Part shown: positions 7,365 to 15,346 of the stretch, piece by piece
Position numbering within the stretch: position 1 is the first letter of the stretch
Layout of the letters: every line of letters starts with the position of its first letter
Assembly (NCBI GenBank): GCA_903930345.1
Contig: CAIYYI010000608.1
Coordinates: forward strand, 1 to 33,133
Direction: 5' to 3'
Source of the DNA: an uncultured Verrucomicrobiota bacterium
GTDB taxonomy: Bacteria; Verrucomicrobiota; Verrucomicrobiia; Limisphaerales; CAIYYI01
Length of the DNA: 33,133 nucleotides
The notes under the pieces: generated by a model
The model's input: the letters and a program-made list of their open reading frames with translations, nothing else
The model's database searches: none
Told to the model about the DNA's origin: nothing
Translations under genes and position numbers: made by a program

Positions 7365-8483
7365 CTACTTGACCCCGGGAGCATCCGGCCCGAAAAACGT
7401 CAGCGATATCCCGTCATTGTTGGCCTGGAAGCCATAGACGACGATGTAGAAGTACTTCGAGATCTTGCTCCATTCCGGCAGCAGCGAAAAGTCCACCCAT
7501 TCCTTGAAAACCTTGGTGTCCTCGGCCATGCCCAACCGGCCCCCCACGGGGGTCATGCTGATGAAGTTGGCGATGGCGCCGTCATCCTTGCGCAGGGCCT
7601 CGATCACGGCCCGCATGGTCTCGGCCTGGTTTTCAAAGCCGAAGAGGCCGTTGTTCATGCCGCCCACCTTCTGGGCCGCCTCCAGGAGGCCGGCATGCTC
7701 CCGCAGCGCCTTGCCCGGGTTGCCGGTGGCGCGCAGGTGATCCTCCAGCATCTGCGCATCCGTGGAGAAGGCCACGTAGCCGCCGCTGGCGCAGAAGTTC
7801 AACAGCTTGGCCTGGCCGCCCTTGGGAGCCGCCCCCATGGGCAGGCTATAGATCTTGCGGCCCAGGAATTCGCGCTCCTTCAGCTTGGCCCCGCCCCCGC
7901 CCGGCATCAGCGCCGTCAGGGATTTCAACCCCGTGGCCAACTGCTCCGCGTTGGGCGAGGCAAGCAGCGTCAGGGACGGCGGCGAACCCAGCTCTTCCAA
8001 CGTGTTGCCGCGCGGTGCCTTGGAGTACGAAATGATATCGTCGCCAAGGTTGCCGATCAGGTTCTTGCGCATGTCAAAGCTCGCATCGGTGGCCTTGCCG
8101 GGGGTGTCGAGCATCAGTTTGATGACCCCGGCCATTTGCGGGTTCATCTCCACCAGCATGGCTTCGAGCGTGTTCCACGTCTTCTGCAGGTCCAGCCGCC
8201 ACCGGTTGAACTTATAGGCGTCCGCCGGGACAAACGGCGGCGGGCTGGCATCCTTGGCGTCCGCCACCAGCATCTTCACCAATCCCTTGCGCTCGGCGGC
8301 GGGGGCCTGCACAAACAACTGCACGGTGGAGCCGTTCCCCGCGTCCTTCACGTTGAAGCAGACCGATTTCAACCCGTTGACGCCCAGCATCTCCATGATT
8401 TTGGTGGGGTCCATCCCCGCCTCTTTCCCGGTGCGCGGTTTGGCCGCCTTGACACTCATGTCGATCAGCGCCTTCACATCCAC
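7365..8483 (-). CDS. Downstream part of an amber-split secreted DUF3352-like protein
   Basis: 372 residues if started from the GTG at 8483, but the frame stays open upstream to an in-frame TAG at 8589-8591. Before that TAG the same frame continues as the ORF at 8589-9266. The stretch between the TAG and 8483 reads LNRQTGGGAPALEE and QFRDALSYGWVDV, which is protein-like and continues into this ORF, so I read the pair as one 633-residue protein with a nonsense codon at position 226. Alternating amphipathic segments and alternating motifs (FSTDAQMLEDHLRATGNPG, FFGPDAPGVK end) fit DUF3352-type secreted proteins of unknown function. If no suppression occurs, this part lacks a signal peptide and is probably dead or starts internally. 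A strong terminator follows. Confidence 0.6.
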   Translation of the reverse strand: MDVKALIDMSVKAAKPRTGKEAGMDPTKIMEMLGVNGLKSVCFNVKDAGNGSTVQLFVQAPAAERKGLVKMLVADAKDASPPPFVPADAYKFNRWRLDLQKTWNTLEAMLVEMNPQMAGVIKLMLDTPGKATDASFDMRKNLIGNLGDDIISYSKAPRGNTLEELGSPPSLTLLASPNAEQLATGLKSLTALMPGGGGAKLKEREFLGRKIYSLPMGAAPKGGQAKLLNFCASGGYVAFSTDAQMLEDHLRATGNPGKALREHAGLLEAAQKVGGMNNGLFGFENQAETMRAVIEALRKDDGAIANFISMTPVGGRLGMAEDTKVFKEWVDFSLLPEWSKISKYFYIVVYGFQANNDGISLTFFGPDAPGVK

Positions 8484-8588
8484 CCAACCGTAGCTGAGCG
8501 CGTCCCGGAACTGGCTGTTGTAATTCGCCTGGAACCCGGCCTTCTCCTCCAGCGCGGGCGCGCCGCCGCCGGTCTGGCGGTTGAGGAT

Positions 8589-8591
8589 CTA
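8589..8591 (-). other. In-frame amber codon splitting the DUF3352-like gene
   Basis: A TAG codon on the minus strand lies between codons for Glu and Ile. Both flanks are in the same frame (9266 minus 8483 is divisible by three) with protein-like sequence, so a single change from AAG, CAG or GAG would restore one ORF. It may be a real nonsense mutation or an assembly error. Confidence 0.8.
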
Positions 8592-9266
8592 CTCGATGCC
8601 CTTGGCGTGGCTGCCCAAAATCAGCAGGGAATCGGACTGGCCGATGATCAGCTCCATCTTCTCGTTCTTCGGCTTCTTTTTCGGCCCTTCCAGCGATTCA
8701 TACCCTTCGCTCGGGTCTGGGAAGGTCTTTTCGAAGGTCTTGCGCAGATCCTCGCTCATCACGATCAGCGTCGTGAAATCGACCCCGCGGATCTTGTCGC
8801 TCTTGATCTGCTTGCCGGAGTCCACCCATTTTTTCTTGAGGGTGTCCAGCCGCTGCTTGAGGTAGGCAGCCTTGTCGCGGGCGTCCAGCACCAGCACATA
8901 GCCCACGGTGGCATCCCCGTTTTCCTTGGTGGCGGTGGTGAGGGCAAAGGTCAACTGGCCATGGATCAGCCCGGAATAGTCGGAAAACTTGACGCCCAGC
9001 TCCTTCTCCAGCGGCTCCACTACTTCCTTGGTGAACTTGGCCACGAGCTTGTCCTTGAAGGGCTTCAACACCGGATCCTGCCACAGTTTCGTCTGGGGCG
9101 ACCGGGCGTGCAGCTCCATGGCTTTATCCCAGTCCGGCATGGTGAACATGACGAGGGTGTCGTCCGACAGGAGTTTTTCCGGGGGCGGCACGGGGGCCGC
9201 CAGGCTGTTGATCGCTGTCATGGCCAGGGCGGCCAGCAGGGAAAAGAAGGCGTGCTGAATTCTCAT
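8589..9266 (-). CDS. Upstream part of the amber-split secreted DUF3352-like protein
   Basis: 225 residues ending at the amber codon 8589-8591. It begins with a clear signal peptide (MRIQHAFFSLLAALAMTAINSLA, cleavage near residue 23). Then comes a DUF3352-like start: DTLVMFTMPDWDKAMELHARSP, a helix of Lys/Glu heptads and GLIHGQLTFALTTATKENGD (about residues 95-115). The last residues before the stop, LLILGSHAKGIE, end in the middle of a beta-rich repeat that resumes after the stop in the same frame. The leader is A+T-rich, with TTGATT and TATAAC 16 bases apart just before the ATG, which may be the promoter. Function is unknown; an extracytoplasmic location is expected. Confidence 0.65.
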   Translation of the reverse strand: MRIQHAFFSLLAALAMTAINSLAAPVPPPEKLLSDDTLVMFTMPDWDKAMELHARSPQTKLWQDPVLKPFKDKLVAKFTKEVVEPLEKELGVKFSDYSGLIHGQLTFALTTATKENGDATVGYVLVLDARDKAAYLKQRLDTLKKKWVDSGKQIKSDKIRGVDFTTLIVMSEDLRKTFEKTFPDPSEGYESLEGPKKKPKNEKMELIIGQSDSLLILGSHAKGIE

Positions 9267-9352
9267 GTGCGAGTAGTTATAAAGGTTTATTTTTATAAAT
9301 CAATGGCTGTTCGATATCTGCCCGGGAGCTACAAACAGGGAGATTCTGGGAG

Positions 9353-10327
9353 TTAATCAGCCCGCCGGCTCATCCGGCTGGGTGGCTGGAGGTAACGGTA
9401 GGGGTTGCTGGGGTTGTCGTTGTCGTAGGCAAAGGCGTCCCGGTGGTCCAGGAAGTAGCGCAGTTGCTCCACCGGGATGGCGAATCCCAGCCCCTCCCCG
9501 AGGGTGATCTTCATGTTCGTCACCCCCACCACCTCGCCCCGCTGGTTGAACAGCGGCCCGCCGCTGTTGCCCGGGTTGATCTGGGTGGTGGTCTGCAAAT
9601 AGAGCTTCCCCTGCATTTCGCGGGTCTTGGTGCTGATGATCCCCTCCGTCACCGTCCGCTCCAGCCCCAGCGGGCTGCCGATGGCAAAAACCCGTTCCCC
9701 CACCGCCAGCGGTTCCGATTCGCCCAGCAGCACCCGGGGCAGCCGCACGGCGTCGGCATCCTCGATCTTCAGCAGGGCCAGATCGTCAAACTTGTTCATC
9801 GCCACGATGCGCACCTTCTTGTAGGCCTTGCGCTCCAGCTGCTCCCCTTTTTGCAGGAAAATCTCAATGGAGATCTGCGTCTCCCCTTCTATCACGTGGA
9901 AGTTGGTGACCAGGTAACCCTCCTCGTTCAAAATGAAGCCGGAGCCCATGCCGCCGGGGGTGCGCACCTGCACCACTGCCCCGCCCAGTTGCTGCACCAG
10001 CTCGCGCACCGTCTTCTCCGGCAGAGAGGAGGTGGACTGGGAGTACAGACCGCCCTTGATCTCCACGCCCGCCGCCGCTACTGCTTTGCCGCCGGTCTTT
10101 TCCACCTTCTCCGGCCCGGCCTCTTTCTGGATTTTGACGATGGCCGAGCGCGGCACGCTGAGCACCGCGTACCCCACGTCCACCACCACCTGATCCCGTT
10201 TTTCGGCCAGAATCTTTCCGGTGATCGCCGCCTTATCCTTGAGCAAAACCGTTTCCGCCCGGCTGCCGACCAGGGCGGCCGCCAGCATGGACAGGGTCAA
10301 AACGCAACTTCGCATGCGGTCCACCAT
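9353..10327 (-). CDS. Secreted trypsin-like serine protease (S1C/DegP-like, no PDZ)
   Basis: 324 residues from ATG 10327; an ATG at 10315 is also possible. A signal peptide (MRSCVLTLSMLAAALVGSRA) is followed by a short domain of about 75 residues (ETVLLKDKAAITGKILAEKRDQVVVDVG), which looks like a small beta-barrel often fused to secreted PVC proteases. The chymotrypsin-like domain has the catalytic triad H144 (TNFHVIEG), D182 (KFDDLALLKI) and S255 (NPGNSGGPLF), and the GSGFILNEEGYLVTN and AIGSPLGLERTVTEGIIS motifs of the HtrA group. No PDZ domain follows, so it is shorter than DegP (about 450 residues). It probably acts on misfolded or specific substrates in the periplasm. It is transcribed in the same direction as the amber-split gene, 86 bases upstream of it. 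Confidence 0.88.
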   Translation of the reverse strand: MVDRMRSCVLTLSMLAAALVGSRAETVLLKDKAAITGKILAEKRDQVVVDVGYAVLSVPRSAIVKIQKEAGPEKVEKTGGKAVAAAGVEIKGGLYSQSTSSLPEKTVRELVQQLGGAVVQVRTPGGMGSGFILNEEGYLVTNFHVIEGETQISIEIFLQKGEQLERKAYKKVRIVAMNKFDDLALLKIEDADAVRLPRVLLGESEPLAVGERVFAIGSPLGLERTVTEGIISTKTREMQGKLYLQTTTQINPGNSGGPLFNQRGEVVGVTNMKITLGEGLGFAIPVEQLRYFLDHRDAFAYDNDNPSNPYRYLQPPSRMSRRAD

Positions 10328-10380
10328 AAACCGCCACCCCCGCCCGCACAAGCCCCCTGTTGTAAACCGCCCCGCAGACC

Positions 10381-10430
10381 GTAGCGGCAGGCATCTTGCC
10401 TGCCGTAGCCAGCGGCATCTCTGCCGCTTC
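10381..10430. repeat. Half copy of the GTAGCGGCAGGCATC inverted-repeat element
   Basis: GTAGCGGCAGGCATC and TTGCCTGCCGTAG match the left arm of the 3411-3527 element. The inner hairpin then changes to AGCGGCATCTCTGCCGCT. It lies in the spacer upstream of the S1C protease gene; no matching right arm was found nearby. Confidence 0.75.
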
Positions 10431-10575
10431 CCCAGTCTCCCCCAACCCCAGCGCCACCCCCACCACCTCCCGCCCATCCAATCCCGCAACGGGCGAAAAG
10501 TGGGGGTCACCGACGCAGCCTCAGGCTGGGAGGTTCATTTCAAAAGGGTCCCGTTGATGACCACCACGCACTGGT

Positions 10576-10601
10576 AAAGAGCCCGCCCCCGGGACAGGCT
10601 C
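10576..10601 (-). terminator. Candidate terminator of the heparinase-type lyase gene
   Basis: On the minus strand, GAGCCTGTCCC pairs with GGCGGGCTC (ten pairs including G-T), followed by TTTACC. The T-run is short, so it is weaker than the others. It lies 41 bases after the stop at 10642. Confidence 0.45.
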
Positions 10602-10641
10602 CGCCAACTTCCGCCGGCTGATCCGAGGGGCAATGCACCCG

Positions 10642-12612
10642 CTACGGCAGCGGCGTCAGGCGCAGGCGGAGCTGGTCTTGCCGGGCGGTGGATTTGACCG
10701 TGAAGACCAACCGGTAAACCCGGGCGCCCCAGGAAAGTTCCAGGCGCGCGTCCTCCAGCGGGAATTCCTCCACGGCCGGGGTGAGCTTGGCCGGGTCGTA
10801 GGCCAGGCGCACGCGGGGCTGCGACCAGCGCACTTCGCCGGGCTGGGCGAGGTCGGGCTTGAACGGAGTGATGAAGTTCAGGGTGGTGGCTCCGGACTGT
10901 TCGGTGAGGGTGTAGTCCTCCGTGAGTTCGACATACCGGCCGCGCTCCAGATGAACGGTGCGCACCCAGGATTTCACCGCCGCGTTGGCCGGGTAAGCCC
11001 CCGCGAGATCGGCCCGGAAACGGGCGGAGGTGTCGTTGGCCTCGTATTTGACATCCCGCGCGGCGAACTTGCGTCCGGCCCCCTGCATGACGCCGTTGAT
11101 GGTGGGGGCGTTGTGCCAGGCGGATTGGAAAGGGAGGATCTCATAGCGCCGTCCGCTGAAGGTCTGGGCGGTGTAGGTGGGGGCACCGAGGTCGATGAAG
11201 ACCGGCTCGCCAGCGCAAAAGACGAGCACGTTGCCCACGTCGTTGTGGTTGTGGCTTTGGGCGTTGTGGGCGCCCCAGGCGGCCACGTAAAAATTGCTCG
11301 TGCTGCCCTCCAGGGAGCGGGCCGCCATGAATTGGAGGTCGTCGCTGGGCAGCCAGACATCCCGCAGCAAAGGCTCCGGGGCGGCACGGAGCGCCATGAG
11401 CGGCGCGGCGCAAAAAACGGCCGGGAGCTGGCGGCCAAAGAACTGGGTGACCGGCACGAGGTTGGTCCAGGTGGCGCGACTGGAGGCCAGGGCGAGGAGC
11501 TGGGGATCGTTCACGCGCTGTCCAAACCGGAAGGCGACCCCCGGCTCCACCTCCATGCGCGCGGCGCAGTCGCCAATGGGCACGTAGTAGTTGTCATTGA
11601 TGTGGGCGTTCAGGATGAAGCGGCCCAGGTCGCGCACCAAGGCTTGCTGGAAATAATCAATCCGCCCGTCCGAACCGCTGTGGAGGAGTTCCAGGCAATC
11701 CAGAACGCTGGCCCCGGCGCGGGACCAGTAGCCCGGCCCCTCATCGCAGCCCCCATCGGCGGGGTGGAACCGGAGGAAACCATCCAGGGAGCGGATCATC
11801 TTGTGGACGACGGCGGCGCGGCGGTCGGGATCGGGATCGCTGGTGAGGGCAACGGCGAGGAGGCTGGAGGCGATCCAAGGAGTCCAGTTGTTGGGCCGGC
11901 TTTCCGGGCGGGTGACGTTGAGGGCCATCCACCCGAAATCATCACGTTCGTGGACGGGCCGGAGGAGGCGGTTGACCAGCTCCTGCTGGGCGCGCACGCG
12001 CAGGCGGGGGGAGACCCGGTCCCATTGCGGGCCGAGGAGGTAAAGCGACCAGGCCACCGCCACGCCGCTTTCCCCCGCGAAAAGATCGACTTCGGGCACC
12101 TGGACATCCGGCAGGCCGGTGCCGGCCCGCTGGTGGTTGATATGGGCGGGGAGGCACCAGGTGGATTCCTCGCAGATGGACCAGAGGGCGTTGGCGGCGG
12201 CATCAAGGAAGCGGCCCTTGTCCTCCACACATTCCGCCATGACGAGCGCGCGCAGCAGGGCGCGGCGCTGGAAGAAGACCTTCTCGAACCGGGACCGGTT
12301 GCCAACACGGGCGTATTCCAGGTAGAGCGTGGCCGGCAGGGGCGGCAAGGGGGTGAGCAAGGCGGCCTCACCCTGGGCGGTCAGCTCGGCGCGGAGCGGG
12401 GCCGGGAGGGCGAGCCAGGCGGCGCGGTTGGTGGCCACGGGATAGGGTTGCCAGGCGGCGCGCGGGATCAGGGTCTGCCGGAGTTGGGGCAGCGGGAAAG
12501 CCTCGGCGATGGTGGGCATGCCGGAGGGGGCGGGCGGAAGCGCCGCCGGGGCGGGGGCGGCCGACATGGCCCCCAGGAAAACCGCCAGGAGCAGGGCAAA
12601 GGCACGGTGCAT
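10642..12612 (-). CDS. Secreted heparinase II/III family polysaccharide lyase
   Basis: 656 residues. A signal peptide (MHRAFALLLAVFLGAMSAAPAPA) is followed by a helical toroid region (about residues 80-400, with repeated LYLEYARVGNRSRFEKVFFQRRALLRAL and NNWTPWIASSLLAVAL helices). Then comes the beta-sandwich region with the family motif SHNHNDVGNVLVFCAGEPVFIDLG, residues 453-476. In heparinase II/III and related alginate/hyaluronate lyases this His-rich strand binds metal and shapes the active site. The reaction should be beta-elimination of an acidic polysaccharide outside the cytoplasm; the substrate cannot be told from sequence. It is divergent from the U32 gene (104 bases between starts). 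G+C-rich and of typical length. Confidence 0.85.
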   Translation of the reverse strand: MHRAFALLLAVFLGAMSAAPAPAALPPAPSGMPTIAEAFPLPQLRQTLIPRAAWQPYPVATNRAAWLALPAPLRAELTAQGEAALLTPLPPLPATLYLEYARVGNRSRFEKVFFQRRALLRALVMAECVEDKGRFLDAAANALWSICEESTWCLPAHINHQRAGTGLPDVQVPEVDLFAGESGVAVAWSLYLLGPQWDRVSPRLRVRAQQELVNRLLRPVHERDDFGWMALNVTRPESRPNNWTPWIASSLLAVALTSDPDPDRRAAVVHKMIRSLDGFLRFHPADGGCDEGPGYWSRAGASVLDCLELLHSGSDGRIDYFQQALVRDLGRFILNAHINDNYYVPIGDCAARMEVEPGVAFRFGQRVNDPQLLALASSRATWTNLVPVTQFFGRQLPAVFCAAPLMALRAAPEPLLRDVWLPSDDLQFMAARSLEGSTSNFYVAAWGAHNAQSHNHNDVGNVLVFCAGEPVFIDLGAPTYTAQTFSGRRYEILPFQSAWHNAPTINGVMQGAGRKFAARDVKYEANDTSARFRADLAGAYPANAAVKSWVRTVHLERGRYVELTEDYTLTEQSGATTLNFITPFKPDLAQPGEVRWSQPRVRLAYDPAKLTPAVEEFPLEDARLELSWGARVYRLVFTVKSTARQDQLRLRLTPLP

Positions 12613-12716
12613 GGCCCATGTTTAACCGGAACGGCGCGGGCGGGGCAATGCCAGACTGGGGCCGGGCGGCAGGTTATTTGGTTTTCCAAAGGGAAAAAAT
12701 CGGTTAGGTTGCGGCC

Positions 12717-15341
12717 ATGTCAGTTGAAATCACCAAGACGCCCGCCGACCCCCGCCTGCGGGTCGTGCTGCCCGAATTGCTGGCGCCGGCCGGGGATTGG
12801 GAATGCGCCCGCGCGGCGGTGGAGAACGGCGCGGACGCCATCTACTTCGGCCTCGACCGCCACAACGCCCGCATGCGGGCCAACAATTTCACGCTGGAGG
12901 CCCTGCCCCGCCTGATGGAGTACCTGCACCGGCGCGGCGTGAAGGGCGTGGTGACACTCAACACGCTGGTGTTCGCCGAGGAGATGGCGGATGTCGAGGA
13001 GATGCTGCGCGGCATCATGGCGGCCGGGGCGGACGCCGTGGTGGTGCAGGACGTGGGCATCTGCCGCCTGGCGCGGGAGATCTCGCCGGATTTCCCGATC
13101 CACGCCTCCACGCAGATGACCGTCTCCAGCGCGGACGGGGTGAAGTTCGCCCGCGAGCTGGGGTGCAACCTGGTGGTGCTCTCGCGGGAATGCGCGGTGC
13201 GGGAGATCGCGGAGGTGGTGGCGGAGGTCCCCGCCGAGGCGGAGCTGGAGCCGGGGCCGTTTCCCGTGCAGGTGTTCGTGCACGGCGCGCTGTGCGTGGC
13301 CTACTCGGGCCAGTGCCTGACCAGCGAGGCCCTGGGCGGACGCTCGGCCAACCGCGGCGTATGCGCCCAGGCCTGCCGCATGCCGTACGAGCTGGTCTCC
13401 GACGGGCAGACCGTGCCGCTGGGGGACCGCCGGTACCTGCTGAGCCCCCAGGATCTGGCCGGCCTTGAGCTGCTGCCGGACCTGGTGCGCGCCGGGGTCC
13501 ATTCCATCAAGGTGGAGGGTCGGCTGAAGACGGCGGAGTATGTGGCGAACGTCACGCGCGTGTACCGGCAGGCGCTGGACCGGCTGCGGCCCGAACAAGT
13601 GGCCACGGCCTCGCGGGCGGCGGCCCCGGACGCGCCGGTCCTCGCGGAGGTGGAGGCCGCGACGCGGTATGATTTGGAGATGGCGTTCTCCCGGGGGCTC
13701 TACACCGGGTGGCTGCGCGGGGTGAACAACCAGCACCTCGTGCATGGCCGGTTCGGCAAGAAGCGCGGCGTTTATCTCGGCGAGGTGCTGCGGGTGCAGG
13801 GGGACCGCGTGCTGGTGCGGCTGGCGTCAGCGTTGAAGCCGGGCGATGGCCTGGTGTTCGACCAGGGGCGGCCGGACCAGGAGGAACAGGGCGGCCGGGT
13901 GTACGGCGTGCACACGCGCGGCCAGGAGGTGGCGCTCACCTTCGGGCCGGATGCGGTCGATTTCAACCGCCTGAAGGCGGGCGACAAAATCTGGAAGACC
14001 AGCGATCCCGAGCTGGACCGGCGGCTGCGGCAGAGTTTCGCCGAAGGCAAGGTGCATCACCAGCGCCCGCTCCATTACGAGGTCAGGGGGGCCGTGGGCC
14101 AGCCGCTGACGGTCGTGGCGTGGGATGATGGCGGGTGCCGGGCCGAGGCCGTCTCCGCCATGCCGCTGGTGGAGGCGGAACGGCAGCCGCTGGAGGAGCC
14201 CAAGCTGCGCGAGCAACTGGGGCGGCTGGGCGGCACCCCCTTCTGCCTGGGCGCCCTGCGGATCAAAATCACCGGCCGGGCGATGCTGCCCCTGAGCGAG
14301 CTGAACCGGCTGCGGCGTGAGTTGGTGACGCAGGTGGAGACGCAGCGGGCGGGCGGGCCCAGGTACACGATCCTGCCGGAACGCCTCACGGGGCCTGACG
14401 GAAAGTGGTCGGCCCGGATGGCGGCGGAGCGGCAGGCCGGGCTGGCCGAGACGCTGGCGCAGGAGCCGCAACTGAGCGTGCTGGTGCGGACCCTGCCGCA
14501 ATTGGAGGCGGTGCTGCGGCCGGGGCTGGGGACGGTCTATTGCGAATTTGAGGATGTGAAACAGTACCGGGTCGCCGTGACCCGGTTCCGCGAATGGCAG
14601 GCCACCGCCCCCGGCCAGGCGGCGGCGCAATTGCCGGGCGGCACCGGCATCTGGGTGGCCCCGCCCTGCATCTTCAAAATGGGGGAGGACTGGGTGCTGA
14701 AGCAGGTGCGCTCCAGCGAGGCGGATGGCTACCTGGTCCGCAATTACGATCACCTCAGCCATTTCGCGGGCTGCCGGCGACGGGGGGACTACTCGCTCAA
14801 CGTGGCCAACGCCTTTGCCGCGGAGTGGTACATCCGGCGGCACGGGCTGGAGCAGGTGACGGCCTCCTACGATTTGAACATCCACCAACTGGAGACGCTG
14901 CTGGCCAGCGCGCCCCCGGGGTGGTTTGAGATCACCATCCACCAGCACATCCCCATGTTTCACATGGAGCACTGTGTGTTCTGCGCGTTCCTCTCCCAAG
15001 GGACCGATTACACCAACTGCGGCCGTCCGTGCGACCGGCACGAGGTGTCGCTGCGGGACCGGGTTGGCCTGGAGCACCCCGTGAAGGCGGACGCCGGCTG
15101 CCGCAACACGGTTTATAACGCCCAGGCGCAGACCGGGGCGGAATCCGTGACGCGGCTGCGGGAGCTGGGCGCTCGGCGTTTCCGGCTGGAGTTCCTCACG
15201 GAGACGCCGGCGGAAGTGGAGCGCACCATCGACCGCTACCAGCGGCTGCTGCGCCTGGAACTCAGCGGGGAGCAGCTCTGGCGCGAATTGAAACTGCACA
15301 ACCAACTGGGCGTGACACGCGGGCAGATGATGCGGGAGTAG
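12717..15341 (+). CDS. Long U32 family protein (peptidase U32/RlhA-like, with extra C-terminal Cys cluster)
   Basis: 874 residues. An N-terminal TIM barrel starts ELLAPAGDWECARAAVENGADAIYFGL. The U32 signature VHGALCVAYSGQC gives C193 and C200, and GVCAQAC gives C216 and C220, the four cysteines that hold the Fe-S cluster in characterised relatives. A DUF3656-like section follows (about residues 350-490). The last 300 residues repeat a barrel-like pattern and hold HCVFC (C753, C756), NCGRPC (C768, C772) and C795. E. coli RlhA and TrhP hydroxylate 23S rRNA C2501 and tRNA U34 using prephenate; RlhA is about 650 residues, so this form is longer. An RNA-hydroxylase role is likely; true peptidase activity is doubtful. 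The stop lies five bases from the convergent RCC1 gene. Confidence 0.85.
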   Translation: MSVEITKTPADPRLRVVLPELLAPAGDWECARAAVENGADAIYFGLDRHNARMRANNFTLEALPRLMEYLHRRGVKGVVTLNTLVFAEEMADVEEMLRGIMAAGADAVVVQDVGICRLAREISPDFPIHASTQMTVSSADGVKFARELGCNLVVLSRECAVREIAEVVAEVPAEAELEPGPFPVQVFVHGALCVAYSGQCLTSEALGGRSANRGVCAQACRMPYELVSDGQTVPLGDRRYLLSPQDLAGLELLPDLVRAGVHSIKVEGRLKTAEYVANVTRVYRQALDRLRPEQVATASRAAAPDAPVLAEVEAATRYDLEMAFSRGLYTGWLRGVNNQHLVHGRFGKKRGVYLGEVLRVQGDRVLVRLASALKPGDGLVFDQGRPDQEEQGGRVYGVHTRGQEVALTFGPDAVDFNRLKAGDKIWKTSDPELDRRLRQSFAEGKVHHQRPLHYEVRGAVGQPLTVVAWDDGGCRAEAVSAMPLVEAERQPLEEPKLREQLGRLGGTPFCLGALRIKITGRAMLPLSELNRLRRELVTQVETQRAGGPRYTILPERLTGPDGKWSARMAAERQAGLAETLAQEPQLSVLVRTLPQLEAVLRPGLGTVYCEFEDVKQYRVAVTRFREWQATAPGQAAAQLPGGTGIWVAPPCIFKMGEDWVLKQVRSSEADGYLVRNYDHLSHFAGCRRRGDYSLNVANAFAAEWYIRRHGLEQVTASYDLNIHQLETLLASAPPGWFEITIHQHIPMFHMEHCVFCAFLSQGTDYTNCGRPCDRHEVSLRDRVGLEHPVKADAGCRNTVYNAQAQTGAESVTRLRELGARRFRLEFLTETPAEVERTIDRYQRLLRLELSGEQLWRELKLHNQLGVTRGQMMRE

Positions 15342-15346
15342 GCTCC

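Larger units (their letters stand above)
10328..10641. other. Spacer between the protease start and the lyase end
   Basis: Holds the half inverted-repeat element (10381-10430) and the candidate terminator of the lyase (10576-10601). Otherwise C-rich with no gene seen. Confidence 0.5.

Noticed and set aside
7695-9356. 553-residue plus-strand ORF
   Set aside because: Antisense to the amber-split secreted protein; its length could suggest the split gene is not real, but the minus strand has the signal peptide and terminator.
10633-12915. 760-residue plus-strand ORF
   Set aside because: Antisense to the heparinase-type lyase, which has a signal peptide and family motif. The composition (Gly/Glu/Arg/His) is typical of a shadow frame in high G+C DNA.
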